Assembly: GCA_021737695.1 (NCBI GenBank)
Contig: JAIPDL010000001.1
Location: forward strand, 1 to 64,000
Origin: Desulfotignum sp.
GTDB lineage: Bacteria > Desulfobacterota > Desulfobacteria > Desulfobacterales > Desulfobacteraceae
DNA: 64,000 nucleotides
Direction: 5' to 3'
Numbering within the stretch: the first letter of the stretch is position 1; every line of letters begins with the position of its first letter. A model generated the notes under the pieces. It was not told where the DNA came from and did no database searches. It saw nothing but the letters and a program-made list of their open reading frames with translations. Shown piece after piece: positions 9,098 through 18,332 of this stretch. Both the position numbers and the translations under genes were made by a program.

Positions 9098-9400
9098 CTA
9101 CTCGGAAACCGGATCAGCTGTCTGCTGAACGGGTGCCGACTGGGTTGTAATGATACTTTTCTCTGCCTTGTGACCTGAAAAATATGCCAGGGTCAGAGAG
9201 GTCACCATGAACACGATGGCAATGACCGTGGTGATTTTGGTCAGTATGGAAGCCGGGCCGGATGCACCAAACAGAGTCTGGCTTCCGCCCCCACCAATGG
9301 ATACGCCCATTTCCGCGCCTTTGCCGCTCTGAAGCAGCACGATCAGGATCAACAGAATACAGACGGTGACATGCAAGGTTGTGATCAAAGTTGTCATCAT
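9098..9400 (-). CDS. secG: Preprotein translocase subunit SecG
   Basis: SecG is the small accessory subunit of the SecYEG channel that aids SecA-driven export. The 100-residue product has two hydrophobic helices (about residues 4-22 and 53-73). Between them is the conserved [11 protein letters not shown] segment and the glycine-rich [11 protein letters not shown], which are diagnostic. The C-terminal 25 residues are polar and variable. The protein starts with two adjacent methionines; the first is used here. The gene follows tpiA by 6 bp, the classical tpiA-secG arrangement, and is followed by tRNA-Leu. Confidence 0.95.
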   Translation of the reverse strand: MMTTLITTLHVTVCILLILIVLLQSGKGAEMGVSIGGGGSQTLFGASGPASILTKITTVIAIVFMVTSLTLAYFSGHKAEKSIITTQSAPVQQTADPVSE

Positions 9401-9406
9401 TTATTA

Positions 9407-10162
9407 TCAATCATATTTTACAATTTCGGTGAATATTCGGGCATCGAGACTGGCGCCGCCCACCAGCACACCATCCACATCCTCGATGCACATCAATTTT
9501 GCTATATTGTCCGGTTTGACCGATCCGCCGTAAATAATTCTGGTGGTTCGTGCCAGGTCCGATGAAATTTTTGTGTCAACCCGTGTCCGCAAATAACGGT
9601 GGACGGTCTCTACCTGGTCGGGTCCGGCGGTTTCACCGGTACCAATCGCCCATACCGGTTCATACGCAATCACCAGATCCTGCAACCGTTCCGGATCAAC
9701 GCGTTTTAACCCATCTGCCACCTGCTTGTCAAGGGTTAAAAATGTGTTCCCCGCTTCCCGCTGGGCCAGGGTTTCACCAATGCACAGAATCGGTTTAAGT
9801 CTGCGTGAAACAGCGGCCTGGATTTTTCTGTTCACCGTTTCATCGGTTTCAAAAAAATACTGACGTCTTTCCGAATGCCCGATGATGACATATTCCACAC
9901 CTGCGGCAGCAAGCATGTCTGCGGATATTTCACCGGTGAACGCGCCTTGTTTTTCAAAGTGCAGGTTCTGGGCGCCCAGGTGCAGGGACGTGTCTGCAAT
10001 GGCGGTGGCCACCAGGGGCAAACACACATAGGTCGGCGCAATCATGATGTCTTTGTTTTGCACATCAGCGCAGGCTTGTGCCAGGTGAGTGGCGGTATCC
10101 ACGGCTTCAGGCCCGGTCTTAAACATTTTCCAGTTGCCGGCAATCAATGGTATGCGTGTCAT
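9407..10162 (-). CDS. tpiA: Triosephosphate isomerase
   Basis: TpiA interconverts dihydroxyacetone phosphate and glyceraldehyde 3-phosphate. The 251-residue protein has the expected length and all catalytic elements: Lys in AGNWKM near residue 12, His in IIGHSERR near residue 95, Glu in AYEPVWAIGTG near residue 167, and the phosphate-binding IIYGGSVKPDN near the C-terminus. It sits between gapA and secG on the minus strand with short gaps, forming a lower-glycolysis/gluconeogenesis operon. Confidence 0.97.
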   Translation of the reverse strand: MTRIPLIAGNWKMFKTGPEAVDTATHLAQACADVQNKDIMIAPTYVCLPLVATAIADTSLHLGAQNLHFEKQGAFTGEISADMLAAAGVEYVIIGHSERRQYFFETDETVNRKIQAAVSRRLKPILCIGETLAQREAGNTFLTLDKQVADGLKRVDPERLQDLVIAYEPVWAIGTGETAGPDQVETVHRYLRTRVDTKISSDLARTTRIIYGGSVKPDNIAKLMCIEDVDGVLVGGASLDARIFTEIVKYD

Positions 10163-10180
10163 GATGATCTCCCGTGACTG

Positions 10181-11197
<1,017 letters not shown>

Positions 11198-11258
11198 CTA
11201 TCCAACTTGCGTTGCTTTATGTCCGCTTGTTTCGGGAAAATCCCCTGAATAATGGCTG

Positions 11259-11672
11259 TCAATTCCGTCCGGTGCCTTTGAGTATTCCGCTGGCAAGGGA
11301 TATGCTTTTTTTGCCATGGTCCACCAACGCCCCCGTTAACTTTTCCATGTTCATCTTTTTCCGGGCAGTCACCGCTTTCAGAAGAATCGGAAGATTAACG
11401 CCGGAAATGACTTCCACAGTGCCTTCCTCTAAAAAAGAATAACTCAGGTTGGAAGGGGTGCCACCGAACATGTCCGTCAGGATAATCACCCCGTTATCGG
11501 ACCTGACTTTGGCAATGCCTTGTTTAATTTTTTTTCTCAGGTTCTCAGGATTCTGCTGAATGTCTATGGAGACAGACATCATGAATTCCTGTTCACCGCC
11601 CAAAATAAATTCCACTGTGTCAATGAGTGTCTGGCCTAAATTTGCATGGGCCACGACGAGTATGCCAATCAT
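11259..11672 (-). CDS. Mannose-family PTS EIIA domain protein
   Basis: The 137-residue protein is a stand-alone EIIA of the mannose/fructose/sorbose PTS family. The expected phosphorylatable His is residue 9 in ILVVAHANLG, and ILTDMFGGTPSN near residue 68 is a family signature. Such proteins accept phosphate from HPr and pass it to a sugar-specific EIIB. No EIIB, EIIC or EIID gene is adjacent. The start overlaps the rapZ stop by 4 bp. At the end of an rpoN-ptsN-rapZ operon, a regulatory phospho-sensor role is more likely than sugar uptake; that is inference from context. Confidence 0.9.
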   Translation of the reverse strand: MIGILVVAHANLGQTLIDTVEFILGGEQEFMMSVSIDIQQNPENLRKKIKQGIAKVRSDNGVIILTDMFGGTPSNLSYSFLEEGTVEVISGVNLPILLKAVTARKKMNMEKLTGALVDHGKKSISLASGILKGTGRN

Positions 11673-12550
11673 ATTTCCCTGATATCCCGATCGATGTCCC
11701 GGTGAATCAATCCGGGATGATGGGCTTTATGGTTTAAGTGTTCAAAAATGCTCCGGGCAATGACCACGCTTCGGTGTCGCCCGCCGGTACAACCGACTGC
11801 AATGGTTAAATACGCCTTGTTCTCCCTTTGATACAAAGGGATCAGATAGTCGAGCAACTGCGTGAATTTTTCCAGAAATGTCCGGGTTTCCGGATTGGAT
11901 AACACAAATTCCCGCACGGCTTTTGACTCGCCGTCCAAATGTTTCAACAACGGTTCAAAATAGGGATTGGCCAGAAATCGCATATCCGTGACCAGATCCG
12001 CATCCCCTGGTATGCCGTATTTATACCCAAAAGACAATACATTGATTTTCATTTTTATGGGATTTCCACTGCCGCGGCTGATCAGATTTAAAATGGCGGC
12101 TTTGAGCTGATGGACGCTCAAGCGGCTGGTATCGATAATGTGATGGGCCGTTGATTTGATCAGGCGCAAGGAATGGATTTCCGATTGAATGCTTTCAAGC
12201 AGGCTTTCTTTGCCTGTTACCGGATGCTGCCGCCGGGTTTGACTGAACCGTTTGATCAGGGTGTCCACATCCGCTTCCAGAAAAATGATTTCCGGAGAAA
12301 TGCCCAAATCTTCAATCGCACGGATTCCGGCGGTGTAATGGGTTGCAAATGTCTTGGACCGCATGTCCATGACAAAGGCAATGCCTTTGATTTCCGGGTT
12401 CTGTTTAAACGGCAGCTCCAGAAATCGGGGCACCAGCTCCAGGGGCATGTTGTCCACGCAGTAAAAGGACGCATCTTCAAACGCCTGCATGGCTGTCGTT
12501 TTTCCGGAACCGGACAACCCGGTGATGATGAATACCGATAGGTTTTTCAT
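11669..12550 (-). CDS. rapZ: RapZ family nucleotide-binding protein
   Basis: RapZ (YvcJ/YhbJ family) is a P-loop protein. In E. coli it is an RNA adaptor that directs RNase E to the small RNA GlmZ and so tunes glucosamine-6-phosphate synthesis. The 293-residue product has Walker A GLSGSGKTT near residue 13, VDNMPLELVP near residue 33, a Walker B-like FLEAD segment, and the C-terminal GCTGGRHRSV motif with clustered basic residues. It abuts ptsN with no gap and overlaps the EIIA gene by 4 bp. The RNA target in this organism is unknown; the family assignment is firm. Confidence 0.95.
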   Translation of the reverse strand: MKNLSVFIITGLSGSGKTTAMQAFEDASFYCVDNMPLELVPRFLELPFKQNPEIKGIAFVMDMRSKTFATHYTAGIRAIEDLGISPEIIFLEADVDTLIKRFSQTRRQHPVTGKESLLESIQSEIHSLRLIKSTAHHIIDTSRLSVHQLKAAILNLISRGSGNPIKMKINVLSFGYKYGIPGDADLVTDMRFLANPYFEPLLKHLDGESKAVREFVLSNPETRTFLEKFTQLLDYLIPLYQRENKAYLTIAVGCTGGRHRSVVIARSIFEHLNHKAHHPGLIHRDIDRDIREI

Positions 12551-13009
12551 TTAAAAGGTTTCATTCTGTGCCAGAATAAATTCATGGATATCGTCAATGG
12601 TTTCAGCCGTAATCAACTCTTGTTTAAAATGATCCATTTTTAACAGTTTGGAAATCTGTGCCAGAACTTTTAAGTGTCCGCCGGTGGAATTCTCCGGGGT
12701 CAACAGCAGAAAGAAAATATGAACCGGTTTTCCGTCCAGGGAATCATAGGTTACGCCGGCTTTGCTGCGCCCGAACCCCAGAATGATCTGTGCGACGGAA
12801 TTGAGTTTTCCGTGGGGAATGGCAATCCCCCCGCCGATGCCGGTACTTCCCAATGATTCTCTTTCCATCAGAACAGCAGCGATATCTTCGGCGGCAATCC
12901 CGGCAACAGGCGCCACGGCCCGGGCCAGTTCCCGGATAATGCCGTGCTTGGTGGTAGATGTCAGATCCGCCACAATAGACTCTTTTGTGAGTAATTGACT
13001 GAGTTTCAT
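12551..13009 (-). CDS. ptsN: PTS nitrogen-regulatory protein EIIA(Ntr)
   Basis: PtsN is the final phosphate acceptor of the nitrogen PTS and regulates metabolism and transport by protein contact rather than moving sugar. The 152-residue protein is a single EIIA-fructose-type domain. The phosphorylatable His is residue 66 in GGGIAIPHGKLN. LTPENSTGGHLKVLAQISKLL follows near residue 105, a typical region of the family. It lies between hpf and rapZ, the conserved order downstream of rpoN. No EI(Ntr) or NPr gene is seen in the window. Confidence 0.95.
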   Translation of the reverse strand: MKLSQLLTKESIVADLTSTTKHGIIRELARAVAPVAGIAAEDIAAVLMERESLGSTGIGGGIAIPHGKLNSVAQIILGFGRSKAGVTYDSLDGKPVHIFFLLLTPENSTGGHLKVLAQISKLLKMDHFKQELITAETIDDIHEFILAQNETF

Positions 13010-13020
13010 GTGAATTTTGA

Positions 13021-13563
13021 TTATCCCCCGGGCTGAATCAATCCCAGCTTTCCATTGTTGTGTTTATAAAGAACATTCAATTGTTCGGTGCGGGCATTGT
13101 TGAACACAAAAAACGTATGTCTGCCGCTGTTGAACTCGTTGACCGCATCGATGATATCCATGGGTTTGGTGTCCAGCGTCTCCATGACCAGATCATCAAA
13201 TCCCTGGAAATCGGGCTGCTGCATGGGGCTGCGGTCGAATTCCGCTGTGTCCATCAGGCTTTGCTTTTTACCGGACATATGTTGTTTGATTTTATCCTTG
13301 TTTTTTTTGATCTGTACCCGGACCTTATCCATGAGAATATCAATGGATGAATACATGTTTTCAGATGATTCTCTGGCATGGATATTGAGTTTGTCGCAGG
13401 TCAGGGTAATTTCTGCAATATGTCTTATTTTTTCCACCGACAATACCACATGTGCGTCGGCCGGGCTGTCCAGCATTCGGTCGAATTTATCGAGTTTTTT
13501 GTTCACGTAAGACTTTAATGGATCGGAAGGATCGATTTTTTTAAAGGTCACAGTTGTTTGCAT
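13021..13563 (-). CDS. hpf: Long-form ribosome hibernation promoting factor
   Basis: HPF binds the 30S decoding channel and, in the long form, pairs two 70S ribosomes into inactive 100S particles in slow growth. The 180-residue protein has an N-terminal S30AE domain (about residues 1-105, including SVEKIRHIAEITL) and a C-terminal dimerisation domain (about 120-180, with GRHTFFVFNNARTEQLNVLY). Its length separates it from the short HPF/YfiA of enterobacteria. It follows rpoN by 11 bp, a classical linkage. Confidence 0.94.
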   Translation of the reverse strand: MQTTVTFKKIDPSDPLKSYVNKKLDKFDRMLDSPADAHVVLSVEKIRHIAEITLTCDKLNIHARESSENMYSSIDILMDKVRVQIKKNKDKIKQHMSGKKQSLMDTAEFDRSPMQQPDFQGFDDLVMETLDTKPMDIIDAVNEFNSGRHTFFVFNNARTEQLNVLYKHNNGKLGLIQPGG

Positions 13564-13574
13564 AAAACACCTCC

Positions 13575-15017
13575 CTAAAGTTGTTTACGTTTATTGGAAG
13601 GCAGAATATTGAGCACCTTCCGGTATTTGGCAACGGTTCTTCGGGCGATCTGTATGTCGGATTCCTGAAGTATACCCGCAATCCGGTCATCGCTTAACGG
13701 ATCGGCAGGATCTTCTTTTTCAATCAGCTGTCTGATTCTTTCCTTGACACTCGCCGATGCAAGGGATTCGCCGCCGGTCCGCTCAATGGATGAATTGAAA
13801 AAATATTTGAGTTCGAACAGCCCCTGGGGCGTGTATGCGTATTTGTTGGTGGTGACCCGGCTGATGGTGGATTCATGCATCTGAATATCTTCGGCAATAT
13901 CTTTGAGGATCAGGGGACGCAGATAAGCGATGCCTTTTTCAAAGAATTCATGCTGAAATTTGATAATGCTTTCCATGACCAGATAAATGGTTTTCTGCCG
14001 CTGGTGAATACTTTTGATCAGCCAGGATGCGGACTGCATTTTTTCGTTGAGATATGCCTTGGTCTCCCTGGAAATTTTTTTCCCTTCTGCAATGGCGTTT
14101 TTGTAAAAACGGTTGATACGCAGTTTGGGCAACCCGTCATCGTTCATGACTATTTTAAATCCATCCCCCACTTTATACACATAGATATCCGGAATGATAT
14201 AGGCGGGTTCTTCATGGGAAAATTTTCTGCCGGGTTTGGGCTCCAGGTATTGAAGAATTTTTACCGCAGCCCGGACATCTTCCACGGAAATACGCAAGAC
14301 CTTGGCAATTTTTCGGCTGTTGCGGTTTTCCAGATTTTTCAGATGGTGTTTGATGATCTCAGTGAGCACCGGGTTTTCAATCCCCAGCTGTTTGACCTGT
14401 ATGAGCAGGGTTTCACATAAATTTCTGGCACACACCCCCGGTGGGTCCAGTGCCTGCAGCACGGATAAAATTTTTTCCACCCGTTCCGTTTCCACGTCGG
14501 CTGCCCGGGCGATTTCAGCCGTTTCCGCACACAGATATCCGTCCGGGTTGAGGCTGTCAATGATCATGTGACCGATCTGTTCATCCGCCTTGTCCAAGCC
14601 CCGGAGCATCAGCTGCCATTTCAAATGGGCTTCCAAAGTGGTTTTTTCGGAAGTGAACGCCTCGAAATTGGGTGCTTCGGTATGTTCGGTCTCTGTATAA
14701 CCCCGACCGGTGGAGTTGTATTCATTGATATAATTTTCCCAGTCCGTATCCGGCTGCACTTTTTCATCAATGGTGATTTCCTTGACCGGTGTGTCCCTGT
14801 CGGATTCAGGCGCATCCGCTCCCGGATCCGCCAAGGCCCGGTCGACAGTCTCGTCCGGTGCCTGTTCCTCCAGGGCCGGATTCTGTTCCATTTCCTGCTG
14901 GATCATTTCCGCCAGTTCGACACGGGACAGCTGCAGCAGTTTGATGGCCTGCTGCAGCTGGGGGGTCATCACCAGCTGCTGGGTCAATGTGAGGTTCTGT
15001 TGAAAGCCTATTTCCAT
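13575..15017 (-). CDS. rpoN: RNA polymerase sigma-54 factor
   Basis: RpoN directs RNA polymerase to -24/-12 promoters that need an AAA+ activator. The 480-residue protein has the glutamine-rich region I (QQNLTLTQQLVMTPQLQQ, LLQLSRVELAEMIQQEMEQNP), an acidic region II, the core-binding region, and the C-terminal RpoN box ARRTVAKYRK. The start at 15017 gives the standard MEIGFQQNLTLT N-terminus; an upstream in-frame ATG at 15098 would add 27 atypical residues inside lptB. The start lies 1 bp after the lptB stop, so translation is probably coupled. A sigma-54 activator gene occurs at 23716. Confidence 0.96.
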   Translation of the reverse strand: MEIGFQQNLTLTQQLVMTPQLQQAIKLLQLSRVELAEMIQQEMEQNPALEEQAPDETVDRALADPGADAPESDRDTPVKEITIDEKVQPDTDWENYINEYNSTGRGYTETEHTEAPNFEAFTSEKTTLEAHLKWQLMLRGLDKADEQIGHMIIDSLNPDGYLCAETAEIARAADVETERVEKILSVLQALDPPGVCARNLCETLLIQVKQLGIENPVLTEIIKHHLKNLENRNSRKIAKVLRISVEDVRAAVKILQYLEPKPGRKFSHEEPAYIIPDIYVYKVGDGFKIVMNDDGLPKLRINRFYKNAIAEGKKISRETKAYLNEKMQSASWLIKSIHQRQKTIYLVMESIIKFQHEFFEKGIAYLRPLILKDIAEDIQMHESTISRVTTNKYAYTPQGLFELKYFFNSSIERTGGESLASASVKERIRQLIEKEDPADPLSDDRIAGILQESDIQIARRTVAKYRKVLNILPSNKRKQL

Positions 15018-15018
15018 G

Positions 15019-15741
15019 TTACAGCCTGAAATTATCTCCCAGATAGGTTTTTTTGGCAATGGCACTGGAGATGATCCGATCCGGGGGGCCGGATTCAATC
15101 ACTTTTCCCTGATTCATGATATACGCATGGTCACACACGCCCAAAGTTTCCCGGACATTATGATCGGAGATCAGAACGCCGATTTCTTTTCGGGTCAGCT
15201 GGGCGATGATTTGCTGAATATCCATTACCGCCAGGGGATCAATGCCGGCAAATGGTTCGTCCAGAAGAATGAACAGCGGATCGGTTGCCAGGACCCTGGC
15301 AATCTCCAGCCGCCGGCGCTCACCTCCGGACAGGGACGCCGCTTTTTGTCGGGCCAGACCCTGGATGCCCAGTTCCTGCATCAGATCCGCAGCTTTTGTC
15401 TGAACCGGACCCGTATGGTCGGGCAACACTTCCAGGATCGCAGTAATATTTTGTTCCACGGTGAGCTTTTTGAAAATTGAGCTTTCCTGGGGCAGGTATC
15501 CGATTCCTTTTCTGGCACGAATGTACATGGGGTTGTGTGTGATATCTTCGCCGCCGATAAAGACATGGCCGCTGTCAGGCCGGATCATGCCCACGGTCAT
15601 GTAGAACGTGGTGGTTTTTCCGGCGCCATTAGGCCCAAGCAGTCCGGTCACCTGGCCTGGTTTGACCGTCAGATCGGCTTGATTCACCACTGTTTTTCCG
15701 TGGTAGGTTTTTACCAGTTTATTGAGTGAAAGCTCTGTCAT
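15019..15741 (-). CDS. lptB: LPS export ABC transporter ATPase LptB
   Basis: LptB is the cytoplasmic ATPase that powers extraction of lipopolysaccharide from the inner membrane through LptFG. The 240-residue product has Walker A GPNGAGKTT near residue 37, the ABC signature LSGGERRR near residue 139, Walker B LFILLDEPFAGID, and the switch His in SDHNVRETL, all in the LptB pattern. The start codon directly follows the lptA stop with no gap. LptF and LptG are not in the window. Confidence 0.97.
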   Translation of the reverse strand: MTELSLNKLVKTYHGKTVVNQADLTVKPGQVTGLLGPNGAGKTTTFYMTVGMIRPDSGHVFIGGEDITHNPMYIRARKGIGYLPQESSIFKKLTVEQNITAILEVLPDHTGPVQTKAADLMQELGIQGLARQKAASLSGGERRRLEIARVLATDPLFILLDEPFAGIDPLAVMDIQQIIAQLTRKEIGVLISDHNVRETLGVCDHAYIMNQGKVIESGPPDRIISSAIAKKTYLGDNFRL

Positions 15742-16287
15742 TTATTGATCAGCAGGGTTGTCTTCCGGGTTGAACAGGGCTTGAACCCGGGTTTTACCGT
15801 CACTTTCCACCAGGACCCGATCCTGTTTTCTGAACAAGGTGATCTTTGTGCCCGTCACCCAGCTGGTTCCGGTCAGCAGTTTGGCCTTTTTGCCGGTAAG
15901 GATCAGAATCTCGTCTGCTGTCGTGTACACCGCCTTGTCTGCAAATGCATGTCTATCTTCGGCCGTGTATTTGACATTGTCCGTGGCCACGATCTGTCTG
16001 ATCCGGTTGGTGTCTGCCTTGTCCGGTTGCGAAGGATGCCAAAAGACTTTTACGGATTCAGCCACAAGAAGCATGTTCTCCTGAGTTGCGTTGACATTTC
16101 CGATGAATTCCACCATGGACGTATCCTGATGGGCCACCATTTTATCCGCAGTGATACGCAACGGTTTTTCAGGTGAATATGCGGGATCTGATCCGGATTT
16201 TTCCTCAGCCAAAGCCATTGATACCAAAACGAAAACCAACAGCCCGATTGCTCCGGCCATGCATTTACGGCAGGTTGAAATTTTCAC
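15742..16287 (-). CDS. lptA: LPS transport periplasmic protein LptA
   Basis: LptA forms the periplasmic bridge that carries LPS between LptC and LptD. From a GTG at 16285-16287 the 181-residue product has a signal peptide (MKISTCRKCMAG, then a hydrophobic core to residue 25 ending in ALA) and an OstA/LptA beta-jellyroll with ITADKMVAHQDTSMVEFIGNV. The GTG is chosen because AGGG stands 7 bases upstream and it yields a normal signal peptide. An ATG at 16305 is a possible alternative. The start lies inside lptC, overlapping its end by 23 bp. Confidence 0.88.
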   Translation of the reverse strand: MKISTCRKCMAGAIGLLVFVLVSMALAEEKSGSDPAYSPEKPLRITADKMVAHQDTSMVEFIGNVNATQENMLLVAESVKVFWHPSQPDKADTNRIRQIVATDNVKYTAEDRHAFADKAVYTTADEILILTGKKAKLLTGTSWVTGTKITLFRKQDRVLVESDGKTRVQALFNPEDNPADQ

Positions 16288-16843
16288 TGAATGTCCCTTT
16301 AACATGTCCCTGTAAAATAATCTGATTGTCATTGATTCGGATTTCCATTGTGTCAGCTTCCATGGCCGCATCGGTATTTTTAAGCCACACCTTTGTATTG
16401 CTGTGTATTATATGTGGTTTTTTTTTATAATGCAACTTATCAGTTTTCAGGGTGTATGTCTGGTGCCGCACCACCACATTTCCATTAAAATCCATATCGT
16501 GGGTCTCGGTGTCCAGAATTCCCTGGTCGGATGTCAAAATGACCGTATCTTTGTCCTTGGTATAAAACACTACATGAACCTGGGTCAGGATGGCCTGATT
16601 CTCTTTTTTTGCCAGTGTGGCGGTGGCGGCTTCAAGTTCCCATTCCGTAATACCGTTTTTTTTTGAAATCTGTTTCATGGCATCTAGTTTCAAGGCGGCT
16701 TCGGAATCGATGTGAAGGTCTGTGACGGTTTGGGGCATATGCATCATGGCAGGGACAAAGAAAATAACACCGGCACCAGCCGCCAGGACACACAGAATCA
16801 ATAGTGCCAGAACACGGGGATTTTTGAGAACTATGCGGTTCAT
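16265..16843 (-). CDS. lptC: LPS export protein LptC
   Basis: LptC is a bitopic inner-membrane protein that receives LPS from LptBFG and passes it to LptA. The 192-residue product has one N-terminal membrane helix (about residues 11-33) and a periplasmic LptC/OstA-like beta domain, with ILTSDQGILDTETHDMDFNG and a following VVVRHQTYTLKTDKL typical of the family. The start at 16843 overlaps the kdsC stop as ATGA. An in-frame upstream start at 16873 would lie deeper in kdsC and is less likely. Sequence conservation in this family is low, so context carries much of the weight. Confidence 0.88.
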   Translation of the reverse strand: MNRIVLKNPRVLALLILCVLAAGAGVIFFVPAMMHMPQTVTDLHIDSEAALKLDAMKQISKKNGITEWELEAATATLAKKENQAILTQVHVVFYTKDKDTVILTSDQGILDTETHDMDFNGNVVVRHQTYTLKTDKLHYKKKPHIIHSNTKVWLKNTDAAMEADTMEIRINDNQIILQGHVKGTFSENFNLP

Positions 16844-17355
16844 GCCAGAAAAGGTTTCAGGGCGTTTTCCCACAGGCCCGCAGCTTTGAGGATCGCATCG
16901 CAGATTTCTCTGACAGCCCCTTGCCCCCCAGCGGCCATGGTGATGATGTCGGCCCGGGTTTTAACCTCGTCCACGGCGTCTGCCACGGCAATGGCGACAC
17001 CGGCCCGGGCCATGGCGGGCAGATCGATCAGATCGTCCCCCATAAAAGCCATGGCAGATGGGTGGATACCGGTTTGTTGTGCCATTTGATCCAGGGCGTC
17101 CGCCTTGTTGGAAATTCCGTCAAACACCAGGGTAATACCCAGATTTCGGCAACGGTGGGTGAGGGCACTGGAACTGCGCCCCGTGATGATACCCACCTGA
17201 ATGCCATTGTCCATGAGCAGGCGCAATCCCAGACCATCCCGGGATAAAAACTGTTTGACCTGCGCTCCGGAATCCGTATAAATGATCCGGCCGTCGGTCA
17301 ATACCCCGTCCACGTCCAGACCCAGCAATTTAATCTGTTTCAATGAGTCGTTCAT
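16840..17355 (-). CDS. kdsC: 3-deoxy-D-manno-octulosonate 8-phosphate phosphatase
   Basis: KdsC removes phosphate from KDO-8-phosphate to give KDO, the inner sugar of LPS. The 171-residue protein is a HAD-family C0 enzyme with no cap domain. The catalytic motif DVDGVLTDG is near residues 15-23, ITGRSSSAL near residue 58, and the metal motif FMGDDLIDLPAM near residue 112. It overlaps kdsA by 4 bp upstream and lptC by 4 bp downstream, so KDO synthesis and LPS export are in one transcript. Confidence 0.95.
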   Translation of the reverse strand: MNDSLKQIKLLGLDVDGVLTDGRIIYTDSGAQVKQFLSRDGLGLRLLMDNGIQVGIITGRSSSALTHRCRNLGITLVFDGISNKADALDQMAQQTGIHPSAMAFMGDDLIDLPAMARAGVAIAVADAVDEVKTRADIITMAAGGQGAVREICDAILKAAGLWENALKPFLA

Positions 17356-18176
17356 CCGGTTGCTGCTGCTTTTTTTATGGCCAGAAGTGTCGTGAGTAAC
17401 GGTGTCATGTCTGCCAGAGGCATGGAATTGGGACCGTCACACAACGCTTTTGCAGGATCGGGATGGGTTTCCATGAACAGACCATGGGTCCCTGCGGCGA
17501 TTGCTGCTTTGGCCAGCGTGGGAATGAACTGCCGGTCTCCGGCGGAAGACGTGATCCCGCCACCGGGAAGTTGAACACTGTGGGTGGCATCGAATATCAC
17601 GGGAACACCCATTTGTTTCAAGACATGTATGGATCGGAAATCCACCACCAGATTGTTGTACCCGAAACTGCTGCCCCGTTCAGTGATGGCGATATGAGGG
17701 TTGCCGGTGAAAGCGGCTTTGTCAAGGATGTTTTTGCAGTCCTGGGGGGCCAGGAACTGGCCTTTTTTAACACTCACCGGGCGGCCGGTACGGCACGCGG
17801 CCAGAATCAGATCGGTCTGGCGGCATAAAAATGCCGGAATCTGGATCACATCCAGAATCCGGGCTGCCGGATCCGCCTGATCCGGCAGATGAATATCTGA
17901 AATCACTTTCAGGTCCAGGCGGGATTTGATGTCGGCCAGAATGGATAGCCCCTGGTCGAATCCGGGCCCCCGGAAAGACTGGACCGATGTGCGGTTGGCT
18001 TTGTCAAAGGAGGCTTTGAAAATAAAAGGGATGCCCAGATCCGCAGTGATGGTTTTCAGGGTTTTGGCGATTTGAAACGTGGTATCAAAATTTTCTATGA
18101 CACAGGGGCCTGCCACCAGAAAAAAACAGGGAGCAGGGGTGTCGATCATTTCAAAAAAAAAATTGGTCATGGGCAA
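17352..18176 (-). CDS. kdsA: 3-deoxy-8-phosphooctulonate synthase
   Basis: KdsA condenses arabinose 5-phosphate with phosphoenolpyruvate to make KDO-8-phosphate. The 274-residue protein shows the family motifs AGPCVIEN near residue 23, FKASFDKANRTS near residue 53, and RGSSFGYNNLVVDFRS near residue 165, plus FDATHSVQLPGG. It is the first gene of the long kdsA-to-EIIA operon on the minus strand. The 156 bp upstream, shared with the divergent M23 peptidase gene, should contain its promoter. Confidence 0.97.
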   Translation of the reverse strand: MPMTNFFFEMIDTPAPCFFLVAGPCVIENFDTTFQIAKTLKTITADLGIPFIFKASFDKANRTSVQSFRGPGFDQGLSILADIKSRLDLKVISDIHLPDQADPAARILDVIQIPAFLCRQTDLILAACRTGRPVSVKKGQFLAPQDCKNILDKAAFTGNPHIAITERGSSFGYNNLVVDFRSIHVLKQMGVPVIFDATHSVQLPGGGITSSAGDRQFIPTLAKAAIAAGTHGLFMETHPDPAKALCDGPNSMPLADMTPLLTTLLAIKKAAATG

Positions 18177-18208
18177 TCCTTATCCTGATTTTGAATGTGT
18201 ATTGTCAA

Positions 18209-18235
18209 CCTATAATCTGAGATCCGAAAAGTCAA
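18209..18235 (-). promoter_or_regulatory. Possible sigma-70 promoter for the kdsA operon
   Basis: On the minus strand TTGACT (18230-18235) and TATAGG (18209-18214) are separated by 15 bases, about 33 bp upstream of the kdsA start. The boxes match consensus fairly well, but the spacer is 2 bp shorter than optimal. Confidence 0.3.
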
Positions 18236-18332
18236 GAATGTAAAATACCTTGATAAGTTTTGACCAAGCTGGTATTTTTATGGGCGTTTCGCATTGGATA
18301 ATGATAACCAATTGAAAAGATGGATATTTTTG

